A stretch of DNA of 64,000 nucleotides from an uncultured Aquimarina sp. (GCF_947492965.1 NZ_CANLOZ010000004.1:62001-126000); one strand, 5' to 3'; counted from the stretch's first letter, positions 15,660-23,927 are shown. The notes: a model not told the origin generated them from the sequence alone. Translations and numbers: made by a program.

Positions 15660-16577
15660 TCAGTTTTTAGTATAGCTTAGCGTATTGGAGTTTCCACTGC
15701 TGATGGTTCCATTAAATGTATTTACAGTACTACCATTGTCTCTAACCGTAATTGTATAAGAAGTAGTACTTCCGCTAAAAATATTTACGTAGAACTGATA
15801 AGTTCCAGAAGGACCGCCATTAGCCCAGGTAATGTTTTCTGAATTTCCACCAGCACAGTTTCCGGTGCAGTCTACATCTAAAGCTCCACCCGAATTTGAT
15901 TGTGGATTGTTAAAAGATAATGTTTCGCCGTTAGGGTCTCTTACATAAAGATCTAGATCGGCACTCCCTGACCAGGTAAGATTAAATCTAGGACTTCCAT
16001 CCTCACCAGCAAGTCCGCCGCAATCCGATGCATCTACCAAACCTTGACAAGATGGTTCATCGCAATTTCCGCAGAGCATAGCTACATCCCTAATATTTGC
16101 TCGAGAAATATTTCCGGACGATGTTTGGGCAAATTCATAACATTTGATATCATGACATACTTGCGAAAGATCGGCACAAATTCCTTGATTAATTAAAAAG
16201 TCAAAGTTTCCTGTACCTGCTGTAGCTCCATTAGTATTGATTGGAACAAAATAAATAGGACCCGTGGTTCCAAAGCGCATACCCACAGCATTGACATTGC
16301 CATTGGGAGCGTTAAAAGATATTGCATTTGTCATAGATTGCCCAGAAGCAATGGGAACGATATTAGAGGATCCAGTTCCTATGGTAATAGATTCATCAAT
16401 TCCAACAGTGCTAGGATCAACGGTAAATGATCCGGCAGGTAATATCAAATTGTCATTCATTAGGTTAGCAATTTGAGCAGGATCAGAAATACCAGAATTT
16501 CCGGAATCTCCGTTGTCTTCGCTACAGCTGTAGCAAAATAGTATTCCAATAAGTGTAAGTGCATAAAAATTTTTCAT
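15660..16577 (-). CDS. Cys-rich lipoprotein with a YfaP-like C-terminal domain
   Basis: The 305-residue protein has a lipoprotein signal (TLIGILFCYSCSEDNGD). Residues about 30-125 are a Gly/Ser/Asn-rich beta region. Residues about 130-190 hold a cluster of eight or more cysteines (GICADLSQVCHDIKCYEF, then MLCGNCDEPSCQG, then DCGG), likely disulfide-bonded. Residues about 195-305 resemble the YfaP/DUF2135 or pre-peptidase C-terminal type of beta-sandwich: FNLTWSGSADLDLYVRDPNG, then SGGALDVDCTGNC, then GPSGTYQFYVNIFSGSTTSY. Probable role: a surface-exposed structural or binding lipoprotein. It is driven by operator C 57 bases upstream. A function within the regulon is inferred only from shared control. 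Confidence 0.72.
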   Translation of the reverse strand: MKNFYALTLIGILFCYSCSEDNGDSGNSGISDPAQIANLMNDNLILPAGSFTVDPSTVGIDESITIGTGSSNIVPIASGQSMTNAISFNAPNGNVNAVGMRFGTTGPIYFVPINTNGATAGTGNFDFLINQGICADLSQVCHDIKCYEFAQTSSGNISRANIRDVAMLCGNCDEPSCQGLVDASDCGGLAGEDGSPRFNLTWSGSADLDLYVRDPNGETLSFNNPQSNSGGALDVDCTGNCAGGNSENITWANGGPSGTYQFYVNIFSGSTTSYTITVRDNGSTVNTFNGTISSGNSNTLSYTKN

Positions 16578-16602
16578 TTGAAAAGGTGTTTTTTGTTTAT
16601 AC

Positions 16603-16649
16603 CAAAACTACCTTTCGAACAAGCACAAAAAAATACCCGTAATAGGGTA
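16603..16649 (-). promoter_or_regulatory. Regulon promoter C: operator and -7 box for the Cys-rich lipoprotein
   Basis: The operator TACCCGTAATAGGGTA (16634-16649) is separated by 23 bp from a perfect -7 box TAGTTTTG (16610-16603). The transcript start is expected about 20 bases before the ATG at 16577. Confidence 0.8.
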
Positions 16650-16681
16650 TTTTGATGTTGTCGCTACTTCGTTTTTTATCG

Positions 16682-17917
16682 TTAATCATTCTTTGCGAAA
16701 TTTATTTCGGCTTTATAACCAAACTGAATATTAAAAAAGTTAGCACTAGCATTCAGGTCTCTTCGACCTTCTTCGTATTTCATTCTTAAAAAAAATGCGT
16801 TATCACTTTGTGGTACAAAAAAGTACACTTCAGAATGAATACTAAAAGTATCGAAATTGACAATATTGTTTTCCACTATATTGTTATTCTGATATCTGTT
16901 GAAATATATAGAAGCGTTTATTCCAAAATTAGAAAACCGTTCAACTTGCAATTCTGTGCCGTATCCCAACCCTAAAGTGGTAGTGTTTTCTAAGTCTTCT
17001 GAGTTTTCTTCAGAAGTTTCAGTGAGTCTAAGACTTCCTTTCGCTTTCGCTAGAATTTTATAAGGAAATTTTTTACCTAACCGGACCTCATAAATATCTA
17101 TTTCAGTTTCTGCAGTTAAAGATGATTTTTGTATAAGATCTAAGGAATTTATGACAGGAAGATTAACTTCTCTATCATCATTGTCGAATCTAGAATAGCT
17201 AACTCCTGCTTTAAATTTTTTAAATAAATAGTGAAAGCGTCCAAGATTAAATGGGTTGAGAAAAAATGTGCTATTGCCTTCGAAGCTTACAATACCATTA
17301 GACGATTCATCTATTAACCCTAAAAAATCTGTATAAACCCTAAAATCTATGATGGATTTTAAATTATTATTTATAAAAATTTTATGTTGTGTGGAGTCTT
17401 TGTGAGAAGAAAGATTGATTAATTCATTTTCTATGATGTATCGTTTGCCGTTTTGATAATCATAAGTGATAAAGTCTATGAGTTTGATGTATACGCCTTC
17501 CTTTTTATTACTCCAAAGTTTAGTTTTGTTTTTATAAGAATTAAAGCTATAGATATTAGTTGGGGATTTGTTATAAAAAAACAAAGTTTGATCGTTTGTA
17601 GGGAAAACTTTGATATTGAACATTTCACCATCTTTAATTTCGATAATGACTTTTTTAATATCTATAGTTTCTGAATTTATTTCAGATGTTACTGATACAT
17701 CAGTTTGATATAATTCAATTCCTGTCGTATCTACTAATTTGAAAATTCCGAAGTACTCATTTTTCTCAATATTGTAATTGTTTTTTAATAGTTCTATGAA
17801 TTCAGATGAACTTTTGTTTTGATCTGCTAGTTGTGATATTTCTTCTTCAGCGCTCTGTGCTATCGCAATGAAATTATGGCATAATATTGCGATGGTTACA
17901 ATGTATTTTGTTCTCAT
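16682..17917 (-). CDS. Unknown secreted protein with a C-terminal beta-barrel-like region
   Basis: The 411-residue protein has a signal peptide (YIVTIAILCHNFIAIAQS). Residues about 25-200 are a soluble mixed region (YFGIFKLVDTTGIELYQTDV, then NKKEGVYIKLIDFITYDY) without a family I know. Residues about 205-411 alternate polar and hydrophobic residues as outer-membrane strands do (FKAGVSYSRF, IYEVRLGKKFPY, TTLGLGYGTELQVERF, IHSEVYFFVP, FFNIQFGYKAEINF), but the protein does not end in Phe. Inference: an outer-membrane protein of the regulon, perhaps the export or anchoring partner of the small products. Operator D lies 62 bases upstream of the ATG. Confidence 0.6.
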   Translation of the reverse strand: MRTKYIVTIAILCHNFIAIAQSAEEEISQLADQNKSSSEFIELLKNNYNIEKNEYFGIFKLVDTTGIELYQTDVSVTSEINSETIDIKKVIIEIKDGEMFNIKVFPTNDQTLFFYNKSPTNIYSFNSYKNKTKLWSNKKEGVYIKLIDFITYDYQNGKRYIIENELINLSSHKDSTQHKIFINNNLKSIIDFRVYTDFLGLIDESSNGIVSFEGNSTFFLNPFNLGRFHYLFKKFKAGVSYSRFDNDDREVNLPVINSLDLIQKSSLTAETEIDIYEVRLGKKFPYKILAKAKGSLRLTETSEENSEDLENTTTLGLGYGTELQVERFSNFGINASIYFNRYQNNNIVENNIVNFDTFSIHSEVYFFVPQSDNAFFLRMKYEEGRRDLNASANFFNIQFGYKAEINFAKND

Positions 17918-17947
17918 GATTTGAAATAATTAGGAGTTAATGATTCC

Positions 17948-17994
17948 TAAAATTATTCCGAAATATCACGGGAAAAAATACCCATAAAAGGGTA
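17948..17994 (-). promoter_or_regulatory. Regulon promoter D: operator and -7 box for the 411-residue protein
   Basis: The operator TACCCATAAAAGGGTA (17979-17994) is separated by 23 bp from TAATTTTA (17955-17948), the same -7 sequence as in promoter A. The stem with its T run could also end the response-regulator transcript, whose stop is 30 bases upstream. Confidence 0.78.
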
Positions 17995-18024
17995 TTTTGT
18001 TCAGTTTTCAATAGGTCTTAGACC

Positions 18025-18651
18025 TTAGAAATCATATTTTTTCTCGATAGCATAGCGTAATAATTCTCCTTTTCCTTTGAGTCCAAGTTTACGGATGATA
18101 TTTTTTCGGTGTGTTTCTACAGTGGATACAGAATTAAAACGAATAGCAGCGATTTCGGATGAGGTTTTTCCCTGTCCGATTAGTGTAAGGATTTCTCGTT
18201 CGCTTTTAGATAGTACTTGTTTTTTTACCTGTTGAGTAGTGTCTTCTGAGAAAAAAGAAGGGTCTATAGATGCATCATAATAGGTGTTTCCTTTAGTCAC
18301 TTCATATATGGCAGTAAGTACTTCTTCTAGAGGGGAATTTTTTAATAAATATCCAGAAGCTCCTGCTGTTACCATTTGTCTTACAGCATCTTCTTGATCA
18401 AACATGGAGAAGGCTATAATTTTGGTGTGCGGTAATTCTTTTTTGATGATTTTAGTTGCGGCAATACCATCCACTTTCGGCATCCGAATATCCATTAGTA
18501 CGACTTTAGGTTGTTTTCTTCTTACAATGGATAATAATTCTTCGCCATCATTAGCCATACCAACAATACTGATTCCTTCTTCATATTTTAATAATAAATC
18601 AATACCATCTATTAATGATTGGTGATCTTCTGCAATAGCTACTGTGATCAT
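18025..18651 (-). CDS. NarL/FixJ-type response regulator (REC + LuxR HTH)
   Basis: The 208-residue protein has the normal two-domain layout. The receiver domain (1-120) has the acidic pair in AIAEDHQSLI, phospho-acceptor Asp54 in VVLMDIRMP, and Lys104 in GYLLKNSP. The LuxR-type helix-turn-helix (about 145-208) reads LSKSEREILTLIGQGKTSSE then VSTVETHRKNIIRKL. Its start overlaps the kinase stop by 4 bases (18648-18651), so the two are translationally coupled. The family binds inverted heptamers spaced by 2 bp (NarL: TACYYMT), which is just the form of the five operators in this locus, one of them ahead of its own operon. I infer that it is the activator of the regulon, including itself. Confidence 0.92.
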   Translation of the reverse strand: MITVAIAEDHQSLIDGIDLLLKYEEGISIVGMANDGEELLSIVRRKQPKVVLMDIRMPKVDGIAATKIIKKELPHTKIIAFSMFDQEDAVRQMVTAGASGYLLKNSPLEEVLTAIYEVTKGNTYYDASIDPSFFSEDTTQQVKKQVLSKSEREILTLIGQGKTSSEIAAIRFNSVSTVETHRKNIIRKLGLKGKGELLRYAIEKKYDF

Positions 18652-20528
18652 ATGGGTATGTTTATGATGATGTTTGTTCCTTTTCCTATAGTGGAGTCAA
18701 TTTCGAAAGTTCCTTCCAGATGTTCAATACGTTTCTCGATACTTTTTAATCCCATTCCATCTTTTTCTGGTAACACTTTGGCATTGAATCCTTTTCCGTT
18801 ATCCTCTACGATAATATTTAATAAAGAATCATGGTTGGTAAGAGAAATATTAATTTCTGTGGCATTGGCATGCTTAATGGTATTGGTAATCAATTCCTGA
18901 ATCATTCTAAAAATTGAAATTTCTAAGGCATTATCTAAGCGTTCCTCTAATCCATAATCTTGTACTTCTATTTGCAGCTGATCTCCATTGGAAGCTTTTG
19001 CGGCTAATTTTTTGATTGCTGGAAGCAATCCCTGATTTGCCATAACTCCACTATTTTTTTCATGAGCAATAGTTCGTACTTTTTGATATGCTTCGTCTAG
19101 CAAATTATTGGTTTTACTGTAAAGTTCTTCTACATTTTCTACATAAGGATTGTTTCTATTGTTTTTTAAATGATCGAAATGAAGTTTTACAGTCGCTAAG
19201 GTGCTACCTAAGTTATCATGTAGATCATTCGCTAAGCGTTGTCGTTCCTTTTCCTGTCCAGAAATCATGGCGTCGATAGCCGTTAGTTCTTGTTCTTTAA
19301 GTAGTTTTTCGGTTTTTTGAATTTCGATTTCTCGCTGTTGTTCAGCGATTCGTTGTTTGCGTTTGGTGTTACGATATACAAGAATTGCAATAATACTTCC
19401 CAAAAAAAGAGAACCGCCTAATCCAATTGCTATGTTTTGATTTCGTTTCTTTTTTTGCTGTTCGATTAGGATCTGTTTTTCTTTTTCAGCGGTTTGTAAT
19501 TGTATTTCTAAACTTGAATTCTGTAAAGTATTTCTTCTATAGTCTAAATCATATTCAATTTCTAAGGATTTCTGTAGTGAACTATAAGCTTCTTCATATC
19601 TTTTTAGCTTTTCTAAGTTTTTGGATTGATATCTTAAAATATAAAAATTACTTTTCGCTAAATCAGATTTGTTCAGGAATTTTTTGGAGTATTCTATAGC
19701 ATCGAGGGCTTTTTGATACTTCTTTTTTTTCGAGTATATTTCTGATAATCGAATTAGAGATTTAAATACTAAATGTTTATTGAAAGGTAGATCTTCATTG
19801 ATTTTGATGATGTTTTTATAAATATAACTTGCTGAATCAGTTTGGTTAAGTACTTCAAATTTGTATGCTTTTTGGATATTAAACCTAGATAATAACTTAG
19901 AGTTTATTTTATTTTTTAGTTCTATTTTTTTTAATTCATTAATAAGTGTAAAGAACTTAGGGTCTAATTTTTTTGATTTAGTATGAAAAATTACTCCATA
20001 TAGTTTGATCCAAAACCAGTCGATTGGTTGATCAGCGATATCTGAGTATTCTTCTATATACTTATCATAAAGAGTATTACTTTGTAGTATTTCTTGGCGA
20101 TGAAATTCTAATATTGATAGAATGCAATATTTTTTTAACTCGATATAGTTTGTACTCTTAGCGTTTAGAAGTGCTTTTGAGAAATAATAGAAGGATTTAG
20201 AATTATTTGTATTGATATATAAGTCTCTATATCCTAATGCTAAAAAAGAAAGGGAATTTGTTAGATAATCAGAGATAGTATCTATTTTGATTTGGTTTTG
20301 TATTGGATAATTATCCCTAAAATATACAATATCTGAGATGTTGTTAAGAATGACTTTGGTTTTTTCTCTCTTAAACTGAGAGATTAAGTTATTTGAATTT
20401 TCAAAATTTAAGCTCTTTATTTCTTTGAAGAATAAATTTACCAAAGTGTCATTCTCTACAAAATCATTTCCGTAGAGAGTAACACTTTTTAGTGATAATA
20501 TTAATATTATAATGAAGAGTCTGTCCAA
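18648..20528 (-). CDS. TPR-containing sensor histidine kinase (NarL-partner type)
   Basis: The 626-residue protein has a signal peptide (FIIILILSLKSVTLYG), a periplasmic alpha-helical region to about 345 with tetratricopeptide-like repeats (for example KKYQKALDAIEYSKKFL and KRYEEAYSSLQKSLEI), one membrane helix (AIGLGGSLFLGSIIAILVY, about 367-385), a coiled-coil linker, a HisKA_3 dimerisation domain with the phospho-acceptor in RLANDLHDNLGSTLATVK (His437), and a HATPase domain (LITNTIKHANATEI, VEDNGKGF, GMGLKSIEKRIEHL). This is the common flavobacterial design in which periplasmic TPRs bind a peptide or protein partner. The upstream 227-residue gene overlaps its start by 22 bases. The signal is unknown; the small exported regulon products are candidates. 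Confidence 0.92.
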   Translation of the reverse strand: MDRLFIIILILSLKSVTLYGNDFVENDTLVNLFFKEIKSLNFENSNNLISQFKREKTKVILNNISDIVYFRDNYPIQNQIKIDTISDYLTNSLSFLALGYRDLYINTNNSKSFYYFSKALLNAKSTNYIELKKYCILSILEFHRQEILQSNTLYDKYIEEYSDIADQPIDWFWIKLYGVIFHTKSKKLDPKFFTLINELKKIELKNKINSKLLSRFNIQKAYKFEVLNQTDSASYIYKNIIKINEDLPFNKHLVFKSLIRLSEIYSKKKKYQKALDAIEYSKKFLNKSDLAKSNFYILRYQSKNLEKLKRYEEAYSSLQKSLEIEYDLDYRRNTLQNSSLEIQLQTAEKEKQILIEQQKKKRNQNIAIGLGGSLFLGSIIAILVYRNTKRKQRIAEQQREIEIQKTEKLLKEQELTAIDAMISGQEKERQRLANDLHDNLGSTLATVKLHFDHLKNNRNNPYVENVEELYSKTNNLLDEAYQKVRTIAHEKNSGVMANQGLLPAIKKLAAKASNGDQLQIEVQDYGLEERLDNALEISIFRMIQELITNTIKHANATEINISLTNHDSLLNIIVEDNGKGFNAKVLPEKDGMGLKSIEKRIEHLEGTFEIDSTIGKGTNIIINIPI

Positions 20529-21190
20529 ACAATTTTATTATATCCAGGAATACAAGATCCCCAAGGTGCTTTAGGTATTTGAGTGCTGTCTGGTAAATTA
20601 ATCCTTTGGTCAGAATTACTGTTGTTTTTACCTAATAATGCTTTTTGATTATAAAATACGCCACTTCTATTATATTTTTCTGTATCAAAAATAACATCAG
20701 AAAATGATGGTTGGTTTGATCCATCAATAAGCGGTGCGACTTTTCTATTTATTCTTATGTAAATCTCCTCTTTTGTGCTCAAAGTTATCGGTTTGTCAAA
20801 TATTTTTGGTTCAGGTTTAAACCCTTTCTCCAGACCTTTTATTGTTATATCAAAATTTAAGCATTTTAATTCCGTAGGCATACCATCGTAAGCAGGGACT
20901 GAATATTCATCTAACTTTATATTATCAATCGATTTTATGCCTAAATTTATTTGACCAGAATAATTAACCAAAATAAATTCTGCGGCATCAACATTACATA
21001 ATTTATTTTCATGATTAAGATTTGATGTTTCAAATCTTGCAAAAATTCCAAAAAAAGTATTGTAAAGCTGACTAGCATATACAAATTGATATCTGGATGA
21101 TAATATGGTATCATCGCTATTCTTTTTGTTCAGGTCTTTAATAGAATTATTTTCTAGTAAGTTAACTGTGCCTGAAAGTTCAAAACTCAT
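20507..21190 (-). CDS. Unknown 227-residue protein, first gene of the kinase/regulator operon
   Basis: No family recognised. There is no signal peptide or membrane helix, so it is probably cytoplasmic: it starts MSFELSGTVNLLENNSIKDL and has mixed beta-rich composition (FVYASQLYNTFFGIFARFET, then ITIKGLEKGFKPEPK, then EEIYIRINRKVAPLIDGS). The last part, KAPWGSCIPGYNKIVWTD, is rich in aromatic residues, Pro and Gly. Its stop overlaps the start of the histidine kinase by 22 bases, and operator E with its -7 box stands 63 bases before the ATG, so it is the leading gene of the three-gene autoregulated operon. It may be a modulator or a structural product of the system; no catalytic motif is visible. 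Confidence 0.65.
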   Translation of the reverse strand: MSFELSGTVNLLENNSIKDLNKKNSDDTILSSRYQFVYASQLYNTFFGIFARFETSNLNHENKLCNVDAAEFILVNYSGQINLGIKSIDNIKLDEYSVPAYDGMPTELKCLNFDITIKGLEKGFKPEPKIFDKPITLSTKEEIYIRINRKVAPLIDGSNQPSFSDVIFDTEKYNRSGVFYNQKALLGKNNSNSDQRINLPDSTQIPKAPWGSCIPGYNKIVWTDSSL

Positions 21191-21221
21191 ATTATTATGT
21201 TTTTAGGTTATTTAGTTACTC

Positions 21222-21268
21222 CAAATCTCTTTAAAACCCACAGTTATTCCCATACCCAATACCCGGTA
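21222..21268 (-). promoter_or_regulatory. Regulon promoter E: operator and -7 box of the kinase/regulator operon
   Basis: The operator TACCCAATACCCGGTA (21253-21268) has one mismatched arm position. It is separated by 23 bp from GAGATTTG (21229-21222), one base off TAnnTTTG. It implies feedback of the response regulator on its own operon. Confidence 0.7.
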
Positions 21269-21373
21269 TTTTTCTAAAATTTTTTAGAAAAACACCAAAA
21301 AGGATTTACTAGTGATCCAATGATCCTAGATGATAAAAATTACTATTTAATTGAAAACTAGGGGTATAGTTTG

Positions 21374-21565
21374 TTATTCTGGTCTTAAATACGTTTTTAA
21401 CGCAAAAAGCAGCAAAATAAAGATAATAAAACCGATGAGAATAAAAATACTGCCTTTGTAATATTTGCGATGTAGTTGTAAGTCTTTTCGATAGCTAATA
21501 ATCATCAAAACAATAAAAGCAACTACAAAACATCCTGCAAAAATCAACTGACCAGTACTAAACAT
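21374..21565 (-). CDS. Small two-helix membrane protein
   Basis: The 63-residue protein has two hydrophobic helices (LIFAGCFVVAFIVLMIISY and GSIFILIGFIIFILLLFAL) joined by a basic loop (RKDLQLHRKYYK) and a short tail. No function can be assigned. A good -7 box TATCTTTG lies on the minus strand at 21591-21584, about 19 bases before the ATG, which supports expression. It lies upstream of operator E but with about 100 bases between its stop and that site, so it is probably not part of the regulon. It is divergent from the pyrophosphohydrolase gene. Confidence 0.65.
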   Translation of the reverse strand: MFSTGQLIFAGCFVVAFIVLMIISYRKDLQLHRKYYKGSIFILIGFIIFILLLFALKTYLRPE

Positions 21566-21583
21566 AAATTGTTATTTTTACCG

Positions 21584-21591
21584 CAAAGATA
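21584..21591 (-). promoter_or_regulatory. -7 box of the small membrane protein gene
   Basis: The perfect TAnnTTTG match TATCTTTG (minus strand) lies about 19 bases upstream of the ATG at 21565. A clear -33 TTG at the right distance was not found. Confidence 0.4.
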
Positions 21592-21694
21592 ACTTATAGA
21601 AGAATCACTTGAAATACACCATAACAAAATTTTGACACAAAGCAGATGATTAATGGTAGGTTCTAAATAACTTCTAAAACAACAGTATAAATAC

Positions 21695-22081
21695 ATGAAA
21701 GATAAAATTGCCGCTGTACAAGAATTTCATACAGCATTTGAAATTGGATTTAAAAACGAACCTATTGCAGATTTAGGAGAAGCGAAAAATACGCTTCGTT
21801 TTAATTTAATGAAGGAAGAGAATGAAGAATATTTTGAGGCGGCTCAAAATAACGATTTGGTAGAAGTGGCAGATGCGTTGGGCGATATGTTGTATATTTT
21901 ATGTGGTACGATTATAGAACACGGTATGCAGCACAAAATAGAAGAGGTCTTTGAGGAGATTCAACGTAGTAACATGAGTAAATTAGGAGAAGATGGGAAA
22001 CCTATCTATCGAGAAGATGGTAAAGTACTCAAAGGGCCTAATTATTTTAAACCAAATATTAAAGAGATTTTAGATAGATAA
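21695..22081 (+). CDS. MazG/PRA-PH-type nucleoside triphosphate pyrophosphohydrolase
   Basis: The 128-residue all-alpha protein has the metal-binding pattern of the MazG/phosphoribosyl-ATP pyrophosphohydrolase fold: MKEENEEYFEAAQNNDLVEV (ExxE) followed by ADALGDMLYILCG (ExxD equivalent). Members hydrolyse NTPs or dNTPs to NMP and pyrophosphate for nucleotide-pool cleaning; the C-terminal GKPIYREDGKVLKGPNYF is typical of the stand-alone type in Bacteroidota. It is cytoplasmic and monocistronic, ended by a terminator. Confidence 0.85.
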   Translation: MKDKIAAVQEFHTAFEIGFKNEPIADLGEAKNTLRFNLMKEENEEYFEAAQNNDLVEVADALGDMLYILCGTIIEHGMQHKIEEVFEEIQRSNMSKLGEDGKPIYREDGKVLKGPNYFKPNIKEILDR

Positions 22082-22093
22082 AAACTAAATCAA

Positions 22094-22125
22094 AAAATGC
22101 CTTAGAAATTCATCTAAGGCATTTT
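22094..22125. terminator. Terminator between pyrophosphohydrolase and ilvE
   Basis: A 13-bp stem AAAATGCCTTAGA (22094-22106)/TCTAAGGCATTTT (22113-22125) with a 6-base loop lies between convergent genes. Confidence 0.82.
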
Positions 22126-22167
22126 CTTAATATCTAAATTCGTAATTCTTTAATTGTAATTTACTGA

Positions 22168-23235
22168 TTACACCTTTGCTCTCCATCCAAATGGATCTTC
22201 AGCTTGGTTATACTGAATATCCATTAATGCTTTCTTGAAATAAGAAGCATATGAGTTTTCTTGTTTTTCTAGTTCGTAATGTTCTCCTTTATAACCAAAA
22301 GCTTTTACGGGGCTTACAACAGCAGCAGTACCAGCACCAAATATTTCTTTTAAGCTTCCATTTTTAAAAGCTTCTACGATTTCACTAACTTTTATAGGTC
22401 TTACATCTACATTATATCCTTGTTTTTCTGCTAATGCAATCAAACTTTTACGAGTAATCCCATCAAGAATTCTATCACTCGTTGGAGCTGTTAATAAGGT
22501 GTCGTTTATTCTAAAGAATACATTCATAGTACCTGCTTCTTCTACATATTCATGTGTATTAGAATCTGTCCAGATAATTTGCTGATATCCTTGTTCTTTA
22601 GCTAATTTAGTTGGGTAGAACTGTCCAGCATAATTTCCAGCTGCTTTGGCATATCCGAATCCTCCATTTGCAGAACGGCTAAATTTCTCAGCTACTAAAA
22701 CACTTACATCTCCACTGTAATAAGATTGAGCTGGAGAACAAATGATCATAAATCGATATTCATCAGCTTCAGAAGCAGAAACACTAGGTTGTGTAGCAAT
22801 CACAAACGGGCGAATATATAACGAGTTCCCAAAACCTGGTTGTATCCACTCGTTATCTAAACGTAATAAAGTATGTAATCCATCAAAAAAGTATTCCTCA
22901 GGAAATTCTGGCATTGCTAATCGTTCTGCAGACTTGTTAATTCTTTTAAAATTTTCATCTGGTCTAAACAAAAAAGTATCTCCATTATCGTCCTTATAAG
23001 CTTTCATTCCTTCGAAAACAGCTTGTCCGTAATGAAATACACGCGCAGAAGGATCTAGTGTTAGGGGTCCGTATGGGACTATTTTTGGTGTTTGCCACTC
23101 GCCGTTGACATAATCGCAAATAAACATGTGATCTGTAAAAACTTTACCAAAAGCTAAGTTTTTAAAATCTACTTGTCCAATTTTTGATTCTTGTACTTTG
23201 GTGATTTCAATCTCCTGCGGAACTGCATTTCTCAT
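22168..23235 (-). CDS. ilvE: Branched-chain amino acid aminotransferase
   Basis: This is a class IV PLP-dependent transaminase of the large BCAT subgroup. Markers are PYGPLTLDPSARVFHYGQAV and FEGMKAYK at the N-side, the substrate and PLP region GFGYAKAAGNYAGQFYPTKL (the Lys of AKAAGNYA is the expected Schiff-base residue), YVEEAGTMNVFF, and LKEIFGAGTAAVVSPVKAF. It reversibly transaminates leucine, isoleucine and valine with 2-oxoglutarate. I start it at the ATG at 23235 (MRNAVPQEIEITK), giving 355 residues as in relatives; an earlier in-frame ATG at 23292 would add 19 residues (MYTNSSFLSNFHNLINNYR) of non-family sequence. It is monocistronic. Confidence 0.95.
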   Translation of the reverse strand: MRNAVPQEIEITKVQESKIGQVDFKNLAFGKVFTDHMFICDYVNGEWQTPKIVPYGPLTLDPSARVFHYGQAVFEGMKAYKDDNGDTFLFRPDENFKRINKSAERLAMPEFPEEYFFDGLHTLLRLDNEWIQPGFGNSLYIRPFVIATQPSVSASEADEYRFMIICSPAQSYYSGDVSVLVAEKFSRSANGGFGYAKAAGNYAGQFYPTKLAKEQGYQQIIWTDSNTHEYVEEAGTMNVFFRINDTLLTAPTSDRILDGITRKSLIALAEKQGYNVDVRPIKVSEIVEAFKNGSLKEIFGAGTAAVVSPVKAFGYKGEHYELEKQENSYASYFKKALMDIQYNQAEDPFGWRAKV

Positions 23236-23386
23236 CCGATAATTATTTATAAGGTTGTGAAAGTTTGATAAAAAACTACTATTAGTATACATTATGATAA
23301 GTCCGAAACTTACGATGATTCTTACAGTAGTTCAAATTTTAAACAAAAATACCCTTTTCTTATAAATTAAGAATTTTAAAAATGTT

Positions 23387-23394
23387 TAATTTTG
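23387..23394 (+). promoter_or_regulatory. -7 box upstream of the DUF4920 gene
   Basis: The perfect TAnnTTTG match TAATTTTG lies 27 bases before the ATG at 23421. The -33 region is A/T-rich without a clear TTG. Confidence 0.4.
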
Positions 23395-23420
23395 CTAAAC
23401 ATTATTAATAATAACACATT

Positions 23421-23927
23421 ATGAAAAAAATCGCACTATTTTTTGCAGGATTATCATGTTTAGTAGCTTGTAATTCGGTTCAAAACGAAAAAGAATCTTT
23501 TGCAATGCAGGATATAAAAATAAGCGAGTACAACACTTTTGGAGGAGAAGTTTCTTCTAATACTGTTTTATATAAAAACGCAATAACCGAAAAATATGAG
23601 GAACTTAAAGAAGGTGATACTATTGATATTGCTTTCTCGAGTACTGTAAATGATGTGTGTAAAGCAAAAGGATGCTGGATGAAAGTAGCCCTAACCAATG
23701 ATCAGGAAACTATGGTGAAGTTTAAAGACTATAGTTTTTTTGTACCGAAAGATATAGAAAATGATACCATCATTGTACAAGGAAGAGCATATGTTTCGGA
23801 AACTTCGGTAGAAGAATTAAAACATTTAGCATCCGATGCCGGAAAATCCGAAGCCGAAATTGCTGCAATAACTAGTCCTAAAAAGACCTATTCTTTTATG
23901 GCAGATGGCGTTTTGGTAAAACAATAA
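23421..23927 (+). CDS. DUF4920 lipoprotein
   Basis: The 168-residue protein has a lipoprotein signal (FFAGLSCLVACNSVQNE). The conserved core contains YNTFGGEVSSN, DVCKAKGCWMKVAL and FFVPKDIENDTIIVQGRAYV, as in the DUF4920 family of Bacteroidota; the C-x(5)-CW motif may bind a metal or form a disulfide. The function is unknown. The stop codon overlaps the mnmD start by one base (TAATG at 23925-23929), so the two genes form an operon. Confidence 0.87.
   Translation: MKKIALFFAGLSCLVACNSVQNEKESFAMQDIKISEYNTFGGEVSSNTVLYKNAITEKYEELKEGDTIDIAFSSTVNDVCKAKGCWMKVALTNDQETMVKFKDYSFFVPKDIENDTIIVQGRAYVSETSVEELKHLASDAGKSEAEIAAITSPKKTYSFMADGVLVKQ

Noticed and set aside
15297..17998. The TACCC-N6-GGGTA palindromes read as ordinary rho-independent terminators
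   Set aside because: Each does have a T run on the minus strand and four lie about 30 bases behind a stop codon, so a dual role is possible. But the stems are short and weak, the sequence is conserved between sites, the fifth site (21253) is not behind a gene end, and all five keep a 23-bp distance to a -7 box.
23236..23292. Longer N-terminus for IlvE
   Set aside because: The 19 extra residues do not resemble the family; from 23235 the length is 355, normal for flavobacterial BCAT.
23350..23365. TACCCTTTTCTTATAA upstream of ilvE as a sixth operator
   Set aside because: Only one half-site is present and the base 23 positions further (TGTAAGAA) is not a -7 box.
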